This document shows, piece after piece, positions 44,031 to 52,797 of a DNA stretch of 64,000 nt. Position 1 is the stretch's first letter. Every line of letters begins with the position of its first letter. Both the position numbers and the translations under genes were made by a program. The stretch covers positions 1 through 64,000 of the forward strand of contig JAHRFD010000012.1 of assembly GCA_020882975.1 (NCBI GenBank). Direction: 5' to 3'. Below the pieces are notes generated by a model. That model saw nothing but the letters and a program-made list of their open reading frames with translations. It was not told the origin of the DNA and did no database searches. The DNA is from Microcoleus sp. EPA2 (GTDB taxonomy: Bacteria > Cyanobacteriota > Cyanobacteriia > Cyanobacteriales > Microcoleaceae).

Positions 44031-45527
44031 ATGAGCAGTTTACAGTGGGAACAGAACACTATATTAATTGTCGATGACAATCCCAATAATTTAGCAGTTC
44101 TGTTTGAGTTTTTGACAGCATCGGCATTTAAAGTTTTAGTGGCGAGAACGGGGGAAAGTGCGATTACAAAAGCTGAGTATTCCCTGCCGGATTTGATTTT
44201 GCTGGATGTGGTGATGCCTGGTATTGATGGGTTTGAAACTTGTCAGCGTTTGAAAGCAAATGATTCCACAAAAGACATCCCGATAATTTTCATGACAGCG
44301 CTGGATGAGACGGAAAATAAGGTAAAAGGGTTTGATTTAGGGGCGGTTGATTATGTTACTAAGCCGATTCAAAATGAAGAAGTTCTAGCTCGTGTCAAAG
44401 CGCATTTGAGCATTCGTAACTTGACGAAAAAACTTCAGGCTCAAAACGAACAAATGCAGCAGGAAATTGCCGATCGCCAACTAGCTCAAGTCAGCCTGCG
44501 ACAACTAGCTGAGCAATTGGAAAAACGAGTAGCAGAACGCACTGATGAACTTTCTAAAACTAACGATCTGCTTAAACAAGAGGTTAAAGAGCGACAACAA
44601 GTCCAGGAAAATTTGCAGAAATCTCTGTTAGAACTCCAGCAGGCTCAAACTCTCCTGATTCAAAACGAAAAAATGTCAGCTTTGGGGCAAATGGTGGCGG
44701 GTATTGCTCACGAAATTAACAATCCCGTGAATTTTATTTGTGGCAATCTCAACTACGTTCGCGACTATACTCAAGATATTTTGAGTGTACTCAATCTTTA
44801 CCAGAAGCACTATCCAGATCCACCAGTGGAAATAGAAACCAAAGCCGATGCTGTCGATCTAGAATTCATCAAAAAAGATTTGCTGAAGATGCTGGATTCG
44901 ATGCAGGTTGGAGGCGATCGCATTCGGGAGCTCATCTTCTCCATGCGCTATTTTTCGCGGCAAGAAGGGCTGGAGATGAAGCAGATTAACCTCCACGAAA
45001 GTATTGACAGTACCCTGATGATTTTGAAAAATCGGTTGAAGTTTAAGCCGAACCGCCCCACCATTGAGGTGATTAAAAAGTATTCTCCTCAAGTGGTAAG
45101 TGTAGAGTGTTTGGGCGGCGAAATCAATCAGGTATTTATGAATATCTTGGCCAATGCGATCGATGCGATCGAAGAATCTATTATTGAGGGAAATACTGAT
45201 GACATTAAACCTAATCTCTACCTGATTCAGGTTAGCACTGAACTCAGCAAATACAACACAGTAACTATTAAAATTTCCGACAGCGGGGCGGGAGTTAGCG
45301 AGGAAGTGCGGAGCAGAATATTTGACCCATTTTTTACTACGAAGCCGATCGGGAAAGGTACGGGAATTGGGCTGTCAATTAGCTGGCATATTGTAGTAGA
45401 CAAGCACGGGGGGATGTTGCGCTGCACTTCCATTCCGGGAAAAGGGACTGAATTTGCGATCGAGTTACCAATTCAACAGCAAGTCCGAGACATGACAGCC
45501 TCTAGTCCCCAACCTGCGGGTTATTAA
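44031..45527 (+). CDS. Response regulator-histidine kinase hybrid (REC-HisKA-HATPase)
   Basis: A 498-residue protein. The receiver domain (about 10-125) has ILIVDDNPNN and the phospho-acceptor Asp in LILLDVVMPG (about 59), followed by a long coiled coil (about 125-215), HisKA with MVAGIAHEINNPVNFI (about 225) and HATPase_c with a truncated N box, ANAIDAI, and GIGLSISWHIV. The start at 44031 was chosen; a GTG 12 codons earlier would overlap the upstream gene, and AGGAG (44011-44015) can serve either. Its kinase type (GIAHEINNP) is the cyanobacterial phospho-transfer kind. It is probably co-transcribed with the giant kinase and may pass phosphate to or from its REC domain. Confidence 0.9.
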   Translation: MSSLQWEQNTILIVDDNPNNLAVLFEFLTASAFKVLVARTGESAITKAEYSLPDLILLDVVMPGIDGFETCQRLKANDSTKDIPIIFMTALDETENKVKGFDLGAVDYVTKPIQNEEVLARVKAHLSIRNLTKKLQAQNEQMQQEIADRQLAQVSLRQLAEQLEKRVAERTDELSKTNDLLKQEVKERQQVQENLQKSLLELQQAQTLLIQNEKMSALGQMVAGIAHEINNPVNFICGNLNYVRDYTQDILSVLNLYQKHYPDPPVEIETKADAVDLEFIKKDLLKMLDSMQVGGDRIRELIFSMRYFSRQEGLEMKQINLHESIDSTLMILKNRLKFKPNRPTIEVIKKYSPQVVSVECLGGEINQVFMNILANAIDAIEESIIEGNTDDIKPNLYLIQVSTELSKYNTVTIKISDSGAGVSEEVRSRIFDPFFTTKPIGKGTGIGLSISWHIVVDKHGGMLRCTSIPGKGTEFAIELPIQQQVRDMTASSPQPAGY

Positions 45528-45546
45528 AAGCTGCAAGTTCGATCGA

Positions 45547-45978
45547 TTAAATTGATGAATCCGATCGTTGCTGATAATCTTGTGCCGAACTTGGGTCTAG
45601 TTCCCACCGATTGTCATCTCGATGTTCTAGCATCTGAGTTGTGTCCAAAATAGCCCCATCGGCCATTTCTATGCCCGCAGCAACTCCGAGTTCATCCACC
45701 ATATTCAGGTCAGGATTGGGAGCGCTTCCCCCCACCAATTCCTCACCAGTGGCACTTTCTTGTTCCGCAGCAGCAACATCGCCATCGCTCTGGCTGATTG
45801 AGGAACTGGCTGAAGTGTATTCCGAACTGTGGTCATTCAGAGTCGAGATCTCGTCTTCAGTCAATCCCGGTTCCTGGATCGCTCCGGTGCCGTAAGATTC
45901 GGTAATTTCTTGAGGTAATTCGTCCCAATTATCTGCTTCTTCTATTGCTTTTTCTGCGGTTGTCTTATGCTTTTTCAC
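45547..45978 (-). CDS. DUF6335 family protein
   Basis: A 143-residue acidic protein starting at GTG 45978, with AGGAG nine bases upstream; a start at 46053 only adds 25 poorly conserved residues. The central blocks GGDVDAA-like (SDGDVAAAEQESATGEELVGGS), VDELGVAAGIEM and TTQMLEHRDDNRWELDP match the cyanobacterial DUF6335 family, which is soluble, acidic and of unknown function. It is convergent with the kinase gene. Homologues often occur near stress or photosynthesis genes, but no role is assigned here. Confidence 0.75.
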   Translation of the reverse strand: MKKHKTTAEKAIEEADNWDELPQEITESYGTGAIQEPGLTEDEISTLNDHSSEYTSASSSISQSDGDVAAAEQESATGEELVGGSAPNPDLNMVDELGVAAGIEMADGAILDTTQMLEHRDDNRWELDPSSAQDYQQRSDSSI

Positions 45979-46182
45979 GATACTTACTCCTATTTTTTGA
46001 GCGCCGTTGAATTGAGAACTTAAGCTTTTTTCCAGGTTCCTTTCCCCCTGCATTATTTTTAATTGCTATTTGGGTTATTGACTTCTATCTACGGCAATAT
46101 TTTAAATTTATATTAGCTCTTTCATTAGGAGTAGCGATCGCCTTTTGTCACAGGCGATCGCTGTTTGATGCTCAGGCTAATT

Positions 46183-46389
46183 CTATTCCGGGAAATCAGG
46201 AATTACCCATTTGGGGGGTGCATTCCGTTTTTTTCTCACCGCTTCCTCCGCTATCTCCAGGATTTTGTCGAGGGAAGTATTTTCAATAAAACTTGACGTT
46301 GCCGCTGCGTATTCCCGCTTCGGGCACTTGTCGCCCAAAACGCACCCATTGACGCAAGCTACAGCACAATCGACACTGTTTTCCACCAT
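46183..46389 (-). CDS. Small conserved Cys-motif protein
   Basis: A 68-residue protein from ATG 46389 (AAGGAA upstream; the ATG at 46416 is an alternative adding nine residues). CAVACVNGCVLGDKCPKREY carries four cysteines in a C-x3-C-x3-C-x5-C pattern that could hold a metal. The C-terminal half EIAEEAVRKKRNAPPKWVIPDFPE is conserved in many cyanobacteria. The function is unknown. A HIP1-palindrome hairpin (AGCGATCGCC/GGCGATCGCT, 46133-46163) lies between its stop and the DUF6335 gene. Confidence 0.65.
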   Translation of the reverse strand: MVENSVDCAVACVNGCVLGDKCPKREYAAATSSFIENTSLDKILEIAEEAVRKKRNAPPKWVIPDFPE

Positions 46390-46554
46390 AACTTTTTTCC
46401 TTGACGCTTCTAACAACTAAATAGATACGTACTCTTGGTTAATTTGTCAAGAGACTTGGCTCTATCTTTATTTTACTTTACAAAGCACAATCAAAGGGCG
46501 ATCGACTCAGGTAAATTACTATAAAATCTAAGTAACCTACATAATCTCTAGCTC

Positions 46555-46965
46555 ATGAGCGATTTTCTGCGCCGCTTAAAAATTTTACCTTGGCGAGAAA
46601 TGCTGCAAATTGCCGCGATCGTCAACTTGACTGTTTTGGGAATAGAACTATTCTTAGTATGGAGTGCGATCGCGATTCCCCCCATCAGCAACGCTCTGAT
46701 GTTACTCTACAGCTCCTCCCTAGGAACATTGATACCTGTAGTTACAGCCGTGGGAATAGGCGCTCTAGCCGTTTATTTTTTAGAATATTGGCAACAGCAA
46801 TTTTTATTGAACCGGGCTAATTTGTGGCTGTTAGTTTTCTGTTTAGTCCTAGGTTTATTTTTCAAGTCTCTGTTGTTACCTCCATTTTTCATAAGTTTAT
46901 CGGAAATTACACCCATAGCAGTTGCGGTGGGAGTTTTTTGGAAAGGTAGACCTTATTGGAGATAG
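46555..46965 (+). CDS. Hypothetical membrane protein, three helices
   Basis: A 136-residue protein with predicted helices at about 18-45, 58-78 and 88-110 and a short C-terminal tail. No motif was recognised. It stands alone after the small Cys-motif gene and before the potBCDA transporter operon; repeat DNA follows at 46966-47275. Confidence 0.55.
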   Translation: MSDFLRRLKILPWREMLQIAAIVNLTVLGIELFLVWSAIAIPPISNALMLLYSSSLGTLIPVVTAVGIGALAVYFLEYWQQQFLLNRANLWLLVFCLVLGLFFKSLLLPPFFISLSEITPIAVAVGVFWKGRPYWR

Positions 46966-47275
46966 TTACGGGTTATTTGTTATGGGTTATTAATTATTGG
47001 TTCCTAGCGACGACTGACTTCCTCAGAATAAAGGAATAAATTCCTGACGAGAAACCTTGGGGACTAACTGGAACAATAAAGGATAAAATTAACTCAATTT
47101 CCTCTAAAATGTTTGCAAACATCGCGATTTTGTAAGGGCGAAGCATCACCGCTGTAAATCTCTGGCGCGAGCTAATAAATTGTTTGCGGTCATGATTCGC
47201 CCCTACGAATATATTTGCTAAACCCAGATCCACCCAAATGTTTGGCATTGTCCACTGATTTTGTTGAAATTAATA
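46966..47275. other. Gene-free stretch before potB
   Basis: It starts with short runs of the TTATTGG heptamer type and holds AGGAATAAATTCCT and similar palindromes. No coding frame, terminator with T tract, or tRNA was found. Confidence 0.4.
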
Positions 47276-48127
47276 ATGACTGTCAAAACACGCCAACAGA
47301 CTAACCTATTACTCTTACTATTTCCTGCTACCGCCTGGTTAATAATTTTCTTCATTTTGCCTGTGCTAATTGTACTTTTGTACAGTTTTCTAGAACGCGG
47401 CACCTATGGTGGCGTTACTTGGATATTTACTCTTAGCAACTACCAAGGTTTGTTCAGCGGACTTTTTTGGGGGGTAATTGGTCGATCGCTCTGGCTGGCT
47501 TTTCTGACAACTGTGGCTTGTCTTTTAGTTGGCTATCCCCTAGCATTCTTGATTGCTACCCGTTCTCCCCGCTGGCGAAATGCCTTACTGTTGCTCGTAA
47601 TTATTCCATTTTGGACTAACTTTTTAGTCAGAACCTACGCCTGGATTATCTTGCTGCGAAGTGAAGGAGTGATTAACACAGCCTTGCAAAATTTGCATAT
47701 TATTACCGAACCATTAAATTTGCTATTTACACCTTTCGCTGTGGCGATCGGTCTAATTTATGGTTATTTACCTTTCATGGTTCTGCCATTATATTCTAGC
47801 ATAGAACGATTTAATTTTTCATTAGTAGAAGCCGCTCAAGATTTGGGGGCTAATGATATTCGCACTTTTTGGCGTGTATTTTTGCCTTTGACTACTCGCG
47901 GGATTGTTGCAGGTTCCATTCTGGTTTTTGTCCCCGCCATTGGTGCTTTCGTTACCCCAGATATATTGGGTGGTTCTAAAACAATGATGGTGGGAAATCT
48001 GATTCAAAATCAGTTTTTTAAAGCCCGTGACTGGCCTTTTGGTTCGGCCCTTTCTATGCTATTAACAGTAATAGTTTTGATTCCGGTATTGATTTATTTC
48101 CGCCTGTCCGATCAAACTGAAAGTTAA
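47276..48127 (+). CDS. potB: Spermidine/putrescine ABC transporter permease PotB
   Basis: A 283-residue membrane protein with six helices and the permease EAA motif VEAAQDLGANDIRTFWRVFLPL (about residues 185-205). The ATG at 47276 starts MTVKTRQQTNLLLL. PotB is one of two inner-membrane permeases; it pairs with PotC and the ATPase PotA, with PotD as the substrate-binding lipoprotein. The operon order here is potB-potC-potD-potA. The type (LQNLHIITEPLNLLFTPFAVAIGLIYG) fits polyamine rather than thiamin or iron permeases. Confidence 0.88.
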   Translation: MTVKTRQQTNLLLLLFPATAWLIIFFILPVLIVLLYSFLERGTYGGVTWIFTLSNYQGLFSGLFWGVIGRSLWLAFLTTVACLLVGYPLAFLIATRSPRWRNALLLLVIIPFWTNFLVRTYAWIILLRSEGVINTALQNLHIITEPLNLLFTPFAVAIGLIYGYLPFMVLPLYSSIERFNFSLVEAAQDLGANDIRTFWRVFLPLTTRGIVAGSILVFVPAIGAFVTPDILGGSKTMMVGNLIQNQFFKARDWPFGSALSMLLTVIVLIPVLIYFRLSDQTES

Positions 48128-48150
48128 CAATTAACTGTTAATCCGGCGCT

Positions 48151-48210
48151 GACCAATGACTAATAACTAATAACCAATGACTAATAACTAATAACCAATG
48201 ACTAATGACT
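48151..48210. repeat. Heptamer array overlapping the potC start
   Basis: ATGACTA and CTAATAAC-type heptamers run from about 48151 into the potC gene. The final unit ATGACTA supplies the ATG start codon of potC at 48205, so no ribosome-binding site of the usual type is present. Confidence 0.85.
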
Positions 48211-49059
48211 AAACTAGATTTACGTGTTCGGGCGATCGGTAAAAAGTGGCTTTGGATACAAGCTACACTAGCATTTGCTTTTCTCTACCTGCCAATTCTG
48301 ATCTTAATTATTTACTCCTTCAATAGCTCCAAATTTAACGCCATTTGGCGGGGTTTTACCCTCGATTGGTATCGCAGCTTATTCAGCGATGTCGGTACTC
48401 TCGGCATGGCTAGCAGTAGCAGTGCCGGAATTTGGACAGCACTCAACAACAGTTTACTGATTGCTACTATTTCGACTCTGCTAGCCACAGTTTTGGGTAC
48501 AGCCATCGCCCTCGCACTGGAACGCTTTCATTTTCCGGGGCGCAAAGCAGTAGAAACTTTACTGTTTTTGCCGATAATTATGCCCGAAATTACCATCGGG
48601 ATTTCGTTGCTAGTTTTCTTTACCCTAGTATTTCGTATCCTCGAAAATCTAACTGGAATTCGCATCAATCTCGGTTTACCTACAGTAATTATCGGTCATG
48701 TTACCTTTAATATTTCATTTGTGACTATTACTGTCAGGGCCCGTTTGGCAGAACTAGATCCGATATTAGAACAAGCAGCTTTTGACTTGGGTGCTAACGA
48801 ATGGCGGACTTTTTGGCGGATCACCTTACCTCTAATTTGGCCTAGTGTTTTTAGCGGGGCACTGCTAGCTTTTACTTTGTCTCTTGACGATTTCGTGGTG
48901 ACATTTTTTACTACAGGTGTGGGTTCAATGACGCTACCGCTATTTGTTTATGGCATGATAAAATTTGCTGTAACACCAGCAATTAATGCGCTCTCCACTT
49001 TGATGTTGTTGGCTTCCTTCTTGCTGGTTTTGTCCTCATTGAGAGTGAAAAGAAGTTAA
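48205..49059 (+). CDS. potC: Spermidine/putrescine ABC transporter permease PotC
   Basis: A 284-residue membrane protein, MTKLDLRVRAIGKKWLW at the start, six helices, EAA motif EQAAFDLGANEWRTFWRITLPL. It is the second permease of the polyamine importer. The start codon lies inside the heptamer array, so translation may depend on coupling with potB or on a leaderless-like start. No TMD was lost. Confidence 0.88.
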   Translation: MTKLDLRVRAIGKKWLWIQATLAFAFLYLPILILIIYSFNSSKFNAIWRGFTLDWYRSLFSDVGTLGMASSSSAGIWTALNNSLLIATISTLLATVLGTAIALALERFHFPGRKAVETLLFLPIIMPEITIGISLLVFFTLVFRILENLTGIRINLGLPTVIIGHVTFNISFVTITVRARLAELDPILEQAAFDLGANEWRTFWRITLPLIWPSVFSGALLAFTLSLDDFVVTFFTTGVGSMTLPLFVYGMIKFAVTPAINALSTLMLLASFLLVLSSLRVKRS

Positions 49060-49109
49060 AAAAATGCTTTTTGTGTCATAATTAATTTCACTTGCGACTA
49101 ACAAAACCT

Positions 49110-50171
49110 ATGAAACGCCTGCTGACTTTATTGTTTTTGTTTATGATTAGTGCCTTAGTGCCTTTTGGCTGTAGCAGCCAAGGTGCTAACCAGCAACAAG
49201 TGCTCAGCATTTACAACTATGCCTCCTATATCGCCCCAGATGCGATCGCCCAATTCGAGAAAGAGAACAATGTCAAGATTCAATACGATACTTTCGAGAA
49301 CAGCGACGCACTTTACGCCAAACTCAAACAGGGAAATCCCGGTTATGATGTCATATTTCCCGCAGATTACATGGTAAAAATCATGGCTAAGGAAAATTTA
49401 CTCGAACCGCTGAATATCAATAATATCCCCAACCATAAAAACCTCGATGATAAATATATTAATCAAACCTTTGACCCTGGTAATAAATATTCTTTACCCT
49501 ATCAGTGGGGAACTATGGGCATTGGTTACAATCTCAAAGTAACTAAGGGCGAAATTAATAGTTGGGCATCAATGTTCGACTCGAAATATGCGGGAAAAAT
49601 CGCATGGCAAGATGATGCGAGATACACTTTTGCTGGGCTTTTGATTTATTTAGGATTCGATCCCAACACCACTAATCCTGAAGAAATTAACAAAGCCCGT
49701 GATTTGTTGCTAAAAAATAAAAATTTGATTGCTGCTTTTGTCCCCGATACTGGTCAAACTATGTTAGATCAAGGCGAAGTAAATCTGACAATGGAATGGA
49801 GTGGCGATATCTTCCAAGTTATGAAAGAGAATCCTAACCTCCGCTATGCTATTCCGAAAGAAGGAACTATTATCTTTTCTGACAATATGGCCATTCCCAA
49901 AGGCGCTGTTCGCAAAGAGTTAGCAGAGAAATTTATTAACTTTATTTTGCAGCCAGAAGTAGGGGCTAAAATTTCTAATTTTACTCACTTTGGTTCGCCG
50001 AATAAAGTAGCAATAGATAAAGGTTTAATCGACCCGCAAGATTTAAAAAATCCTCAAATATACCCCAAGCCAGAGGTGTTTGCTAAAATGAAATTTTTGG
50101 AGGATGTCGGGAAAGCCACTGCATTGTACGATCGAGCTTGGACTGAAGTGAAAGCAGGTGCAGGGAAATAA
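49110..50171 (+). CDS. potD: Spermidine/putrescine-binding lipoprotein PotD
   Basis: A 353-residue secreted protein. It has a signal peptide with the lipobox-like end VPFGCSS (lipidation Cys about residue 22, although Pro-Phe is unusual at -3/-2), then the PotD family pattern LSIYNYASYIAPDAIAQFEKE and GYDVIFPADYMVKIM, and MEWSGDIFQVMKENPNLRYAIPKEG. It delivers polyamine to PotB/PotC. The ATG at 49110 was chosen over the TTG six codons upstream. PotD comes third in the operon. Confidence 0.9.
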   Translation: MKRLLTLLFLFMISALVPFGCSSQGANQQQVLSIYNYASYIAPDAIAQFEKENNVKIQYDTFENSDALYAKLKQGNPGYDVIFPADYMVKIMAKENLLEPLNINNIPNHKNLDDKYINQTFDPGNKYSLPYQWGTMGIGYNLKVTKGEINSWASMFDSKYAGKIAWQDDARYTFAGLLIYLGFDPNTTNPEEINKARDLLLKNKNLIAAFVPDTGQTMLDQGEVNLTMEWSGDIFQVMKENPNLRYAIPKEGTIIFSDNMAIPKGAVRKELAEKFINFILQPEVGAKISNFTHFGSPNKVAIDKGLIDPQDLKNPQIYPKPEVFAKMKFLEDVGKATALYDRAWTEVKAGAGK

Positions 50172-50210
50172 AATGATGGGATTGCTCTACTAGAGGGAAC
50201 TTTTAACACA

Positions 50211-51299
50211 ATGCACGCCGTAGAACTCCGGGAAATTTCCAAAGTATTTAAAACTGTTCGCAGCGAAGATTTTTTGGCTGTAGATAACATCAATTTGCAG
50301 ATTGAAAAAAAAGAGTTTTTTTCAATACTCGGCCCTTCCGGCTGCGGAAAAACTACGACTTTGCGAATGATTGCGGGATTTGAAATGCCGACGACGGGGG
50401 AAATTTATATTCACGGTGAAGCGATCCAAAATCAATTGCCATTTCATCGTCCTGTGAATACAGTATTTCAAAACTATGCTTTGTTTCCACACATGACAGT
50501 AGCACAAAATGTTGCTTTTGGGTTGGAAATGGAAAATTTATCGAAGCAAATAATTCGCGATCGCCTTGCAGAAGTGTTAAAGTTAGTGCAGTTAAATGAT
50601 GTAGAAAAACGCTATCCCCGCCAACTTTCAGGGGGACAACAGCAACGAGTAGCATTAGCGAGGGCCTTAGTCAAACAGCCTGGGGTTTTGCTTTTGGATG
50701 AACCTCTGGGGGCGCTGGATTTAAAATTGCGAAAAGAGATGCAATTAGAATTGAAAAAAATTCAGCGCAGGTTGGGGATTACGTTTATTTATGTGACTCA
50801 CGATCAGGAAGAGGCGTTAACGATGTCGGACAGAATTGCGGTGATGGATGGCGGAAAATTGCAACAAGTGGGAACGCCTGTTGAGATTTATGAATATCCA
50901 AAAACGCGGTTTGTTGCTGAGTTTATCGGTGAGAGTAATTTCTTGACTGGCCGTGTGGTGTCCAAGGAAAGTGGTACAATTATAGTGTTAGTTGACCAAC
51001 ACTTACCTGTGTTAGTTGCTACCACTGACGATCTGCCGGCGGGAAAGGTTGTCACCTTAGTTTTACGACCTGAAAAAGTTGCTATTTATCCGGGTAATTA
51101 TGAGGCGGAAAATACTTGGCCGGGAACTGTAACAGAGGTGGTTTATATTGGCACTGACACTCGGTATACGGTGCGGTTAACTACGAAAAGCTCGATCGCG
51201 ATTCGGAGACAAAATTTACACAGAGATGACTTGCAGCGGTACAAAATGGGCGATCGGGTGCAAGTAGCTGTCTCGCCAGACAGTATTTGTATTTTGTGA
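50211..51299 (+). CDS. potA: Spermidine/putrescine ABC transporter ATP-binding protein PotA
   Basis: A 362-residue ATPase with Walker [15 protein letters not shown], signature [15 protein letters not shown], Walker [13 protein letters not shown], the H-loop [16 protein letters not shown], and a C-terminal TOBE/OB domain (about 245-360) with [11 protein letters not shown]. PotA energises polyamine import. It is last in the potBCDA operon, whose gene spacing is 30-80 bases, so co-transcription is likely. Confidence 0.93.
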   Translation: MHAVELREISKVFKTVRSEDFLAVDNINLQIEKKEFFSILGPSGCGKTTTLRMIAGFEMPTTGEIYIHGEAIQNQLPFHRPVNTVFQNYALFPHMTVAQNVAFGLEMENLSKQIIRDRLAEVLKLVQLNDVEKRYPRQLSGGQQQRVALARALVKQPGVLLLDEPLGALDLKLRKEMQLELKKIQRRLGITFIYVTHDQEEALTMSDRIAVMDGGKLQQVGTPVEIYEYPKTRFVAEFIGESNFLTGRVVSKESGTIIVLVDQHLPVLVATTDDLPAGKVVTLVLRPEKVAIYPGNYEAENTWPGTVTEVVYIGTDTRYTVRLTTKSSIAIRRQNLHRDDLQRYKMGDRVQVAVSPDSICIL

Positions 51300-51375
51300 A
51301 TTTTTATAAAAGGTGCGGAGAATTGTTTCTTTGCCCGCTGTCAAGTCGAACAAAAAATTAGGGAGAAAGTTAAAA

Positions 51376-52233
51376 ATGAAAGATACTTTTAATGAATTGA
51401 AAGAAATTATACAAATACCTACGGCAACTCCATCTTTTGACAAGCCTCTAATGATTGCTGGCAAAACTTTTCATTCTCGTTTAATGACTGGTACGGGAAA
51501 ATATCGCAGCATTGCAGAAATGCAGCAAAGTGTCAATGCTAGTAGGTGTGAAATTGTGACTGTGGCTGTGCGGCGCGTGCAAACCAATGCTCCCGGTCAT
51601 GAAGGATTGGCGGAAGCTCTGGATTGGACTAAAATTTGGATGCTGCCCAATACTGCGGGTTGTCAAACTGCGGATGAGGCGATTAGGGTGGCTCGTTTGG
51701 GTAGGGAAATGGCGAAGCTTTTAGGTCAGGAAGATAATAATTTTGTGAAGTTAGAAGTGATTCCTGATGCTAAATATTTGCTGCCCGATCCGATCGGCAC
51801 TTTGGAAGCAGCAGAAAAATTAGTCAAGGAAGGTTTTGCTGTTTTGCCTTACATCAATGCCGATCCCCTGTTGGCAAAACGCCTAGAAGAAGTTGGTTGT
51901 GCGACTGTGATGCCTTTAGGTTCCCCCATCGGTTCGGGACAAGGAATCAACAATGCTGCCAATATTCAAATAATTATTGACACGGTAAAGATTCCTGTGG
52001 TGGTGGATGCGGGGATCGGGACACCTAGTGAAGCTGCACAAGCAATGGAAATGGGGGCTGATGCACTGTTAATTAATTCGGCGATCGCCAATGCCCAAAA
52101 TTCTCCAGCAATGGCAAAAGCAATGGGAATGGCGACGGAAGCAGGGCGTTTAGCGTACTTAGCAGGTAGAATGCCGATCAAAGATTATGCGATCGCTTCT
52201 TCTCCCCAAACAGGTACTGTAACCTCAAAATAA
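51376..52233 (+). CDS. thiG: Thiazole synthase ThiG
   Basis: A 285-residue protein. The Schiff-base lysine is the Lys of [15 protein letters not shown], together with TGTGKYRS at the start, [32 protein letters not shown] and [20 protein letters not shown]. ThiG makes the thiazole phosphate of thiamin with ThiS-thiocarboxylate, DXP and dehydroglycine. The start ATG 51376 has GGAGAAAG upstream; a frame back to 51313 is not supported. The N-terminal 17 residues before [13 protein letters not shown] are not conserved. No other thi gene and no TPP riboswitch was seen. Confidence 0.95.
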   Translation: MKDTFNELKEIIQIPTATPSFDKPLMIAGKTFHSRLMTGTGKYRSIAEMQQSVNASRCEIVTVAVRRVQTNAPGHEGLAEALDWTKIWMLPNTAGCQTADEAIRVARLGREMAKLLGQEDNNFVKLEVIPDAKYLLPDPIGTLEAAEKLVKEGFAVLPYINADPLLAKRLEEVGCATVMPLGSPIGSGQGINNAANIQIIIDTVKIPVVVDAGIGTPSEAAQAMEMGADALLINSAIANAQNSPAMAKAMGMATEAGRLAYLAGRMPIKDYAIASSPQTGTVTSK

Positions 52234-52302
52234 ATTCTTGAATTTTCGTGGGTAGTTTTTTGGTAAAGTTGTAAACATCAAAAACACTAAGGATTGTGAC
52301 TA

Positions 52303-52470
52303 ATGCCTTACATCAAGGACGACGATGGACGCTTGAACAACTTTGCTAAAGAGCCAAAGGTGTATGAAGCCGTACCTCCCAACAAAAACCAGCAACGAAA
52401 CTACATCATCATGGGTATTGCCGCGGCGATGTTAGTTGCAGGTTTGGTGTTTGTGGCTGCTTCTGTCTAG
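52303..52470 (+). CDS. psb34: Photosystem II assembly protein Psb34
   Basis: A 55-residue protein, MPYIKDDDGRLNNFAKEPKVYE, then PPNKNQQRNYIIMG and one transmembrane helix (about 33-52). This is Psb34 (the ssl1498 family), a one-helix light-harvesting-like protein that binds the CP47 assembly module of photosystem II, where it competes with HLIPs. The ATG has AGGA nine bases upstream. A perfect terminator follows. It is a small gene between thiG and the TPR protein. Confidence 0.92.
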   Translation: MPYIKDDDGRLNNFAKEPKVYEAVPPNKNQQRNYIIMGIAAAMLVAGLVFVAASV

Positions 52471-52525
52471 AAACAGGGCTGAGATTCAAAGTAGATTCAA
52501 ATCGCGATTTTAAATAACTGTTGAG

Positions 52526-52562
52526 AAAACCATGTTTCTAGACAAATGGAAACATGGTTTTT
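52526..52562 (+). terminator. psb34 terminator
   Basis: AAAACCATGTTTC (52526-52538) and GAAACATGGTTTT (52549-52561) pair over 13 bp with a 10-base loop, ending in T. Classic Rho-independent form. Confidence 0.85.
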
Positions 52563-52752
52563 GTGCTTCAATAACAAGCAGGAAGTCCTAAAAGTCCTGA
52601 GCAACGCCACACGAGCTGAAAGACTACATAAGACCAAAAGCATTAGAAACAAAAAAATCAGGACGGGGTTGGGACCTGAATTTTAGGTCAAAAATATACA
52701 ATAGCTAGTTGAAAATCTACCCTAAACAAGCTCCCAGATTTACCTGTGGGCA

Positions 52753-52787
52753 TAAATCTAAAATCTAAAATCTAAAATCTAAAATCG
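52753..52787. repeat. Heptamer array (AAATCTA)n
   Basis: Five AAATCTA units directly upstream of the TPR protein gene at 52798. Confidence 0.9.
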
Positions 52788-52797
52788 CCAGACTCTG

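Noticed and set aside
51300..51375. TPP riboswitch upstream of thiG
   Set aside because: None of the conserved Thi-box blocks is present in the short leader.
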